Assembly: GCA_964477275.1 (NCBI GenBank)
Contig: CAYZDV010000020.1
Coordinates: 1 to 22,068, forward strand
Source of the DNA: CAYZDV01 sp964477275
GTDB taxonomy: Bacteria; Acidobacteriota; Aminicenantia; Aminicenantales; Aminicenantaceae
Direction: 5' to 3'
DNA: 22,068 bases
The number at the start of each line of letters is the position of its first letter. The stretch's first letter is position 1. The notes beneath the pieces were generated by a model, which saw only the letters and a list, made by a program, of their open reading frames with translations, did no database searches and was not told where the DNA came from. The translations under genes and the position numbers were made by a program. Below are positions 21,930-22,068 of the stretch, piece by piece.

Positions 21930-22068
21930 GTGGTCAAAGCGGTTTCAGAAATCTCGATTCCCGAACTCACCCTCCACAAGAAGGGAAAAGTGCGGGATGT
22001 CTATGAGGTGGAGGACAGGCTCCTCATCGTGGCCACGGACCGCATATCGGCTTTCGATTATGTGCTTC
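21930..22068 (+). CDS. purC: Phosphoribosylaminoimidazole-succinocarboxamide synthase, 5' part
   Basis: The window ends 46 codons into this gene. The translation contains KKGKVRDVYEVEDRLLIVAT followed by DRISAFDYVL, the unmistakable N-terminus of SAICAR synthetase, which joins CAIR and aspartate using ATP in purine synthesis. GKVRDVY is the ATP-binding glycine-rich strand. The start is taken as GTG 21930: an in-frame TAG lies 9 bases upstream and there is no ATG. No Shine-Dalgarno sequence is visible in the T-rich leader, which is unusual. It may be partly co-transcribed with pgeF. Confidence 0.93.
   Translation, partial: MVKAVSEISIPELTLHKKGKVRDVYEVEDRLLIVATDRISAFDYVL

Overview
This is a stretch of bacterial chromosome, probably from an anaerobic or oxygen-sensitive Gram-negative organism. 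Evidence for an outer membrane is a DUF5916-type beta-barrel protein, two SurA/parvulin-like periplasmic chaperones, two lipoproteins and an EnvC-like factor. A complete A-type flavodiiron protein, a pyruvoyl arginine decarboxylase, two sodium-coupled amino-acid transporters and a PflX-like radical SAM protein suggest an amino-acid-using anaerobe. The mix recalls deep-branching Acidobacteriota/Aminicenantota-like or deltaproteobacterial genomes, but that placement is inference. No rRNA, tRNA, phage gene or CRISPR array is visible.

Layout. Positions 1-3157 (+): a truncated repeat element, a small hypothetical protein, a secreted CBM9/DUF5916 protein, then a 386-base non-coding stretch with a repeat fragment and strong hairpins. 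Positions 3158-8559 (+): mfd (transcription-repair coupling factor) and two parvulin-type foldases, the last two overlapping by 4 bases. Positions 8563-9731 (-): a lipoprotein and a pyruvoyl-dependent arginine decarboxylase, convergent with the foldases and only 3 bases from them. Positions 9791-10000: a complete 194-bp nested-palindrome, MITE-like element flanked by an 8-bp direct repeat; its right half recurs at the window start and a 21-base piece recurs before mfd. Positions 10080-10988 (+): a multi-pass membrane protein with an internal duplication. Positions 11041-17715 (-): five genes read as NSS transporter, AGCS transporter, EnvC-like, CtpA-like, YibQ-like. Positions 17963-19778 (+): flavodiiron protein and an unrecognised 154-residue protein. 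Positions 19904-20851 (-): PflX-like radical SAM protein. Positions 21186 to the end (+): pgeF and the 5' end of purC.

How the genes fit together. The envC-ctpA-yibQ order is a known cell-division/peptidoglycan-remodelling neighbourhood in Proteobacteria. Here the LytM domain lacks most zinc ligands and the S41 domain lacks both the serine and lysine of its catalytic dyad, so two of the three proteins look like non-catalytic regulators or scaffolds. The two upstream transporters are separated by only 9 bases and should be co-transcribed; the AGCS member carries an unusual secreted beta-sandwich domain at its N-terminus. The flavodiiron protein has all its iron ligands and an ideal ribosome binding site, consistent with a strongly translated oxygen- or NO-reducing enzyme.

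The most notable non-coding content is two families of short palindromic repeats: the MITE-like element (3 traces) and a 42-53 bp element (2 copies plus an inverted arm) lying upstream of the flavodiiron gene and between the radical SAM gene and pgeF. I do not see a clear new defence or biosynthetic system. The best candidates for new biology are the apparently catalytically dead division operon, the AGCS fusion, the duplicated membrane protein and the mobile palindromic element.
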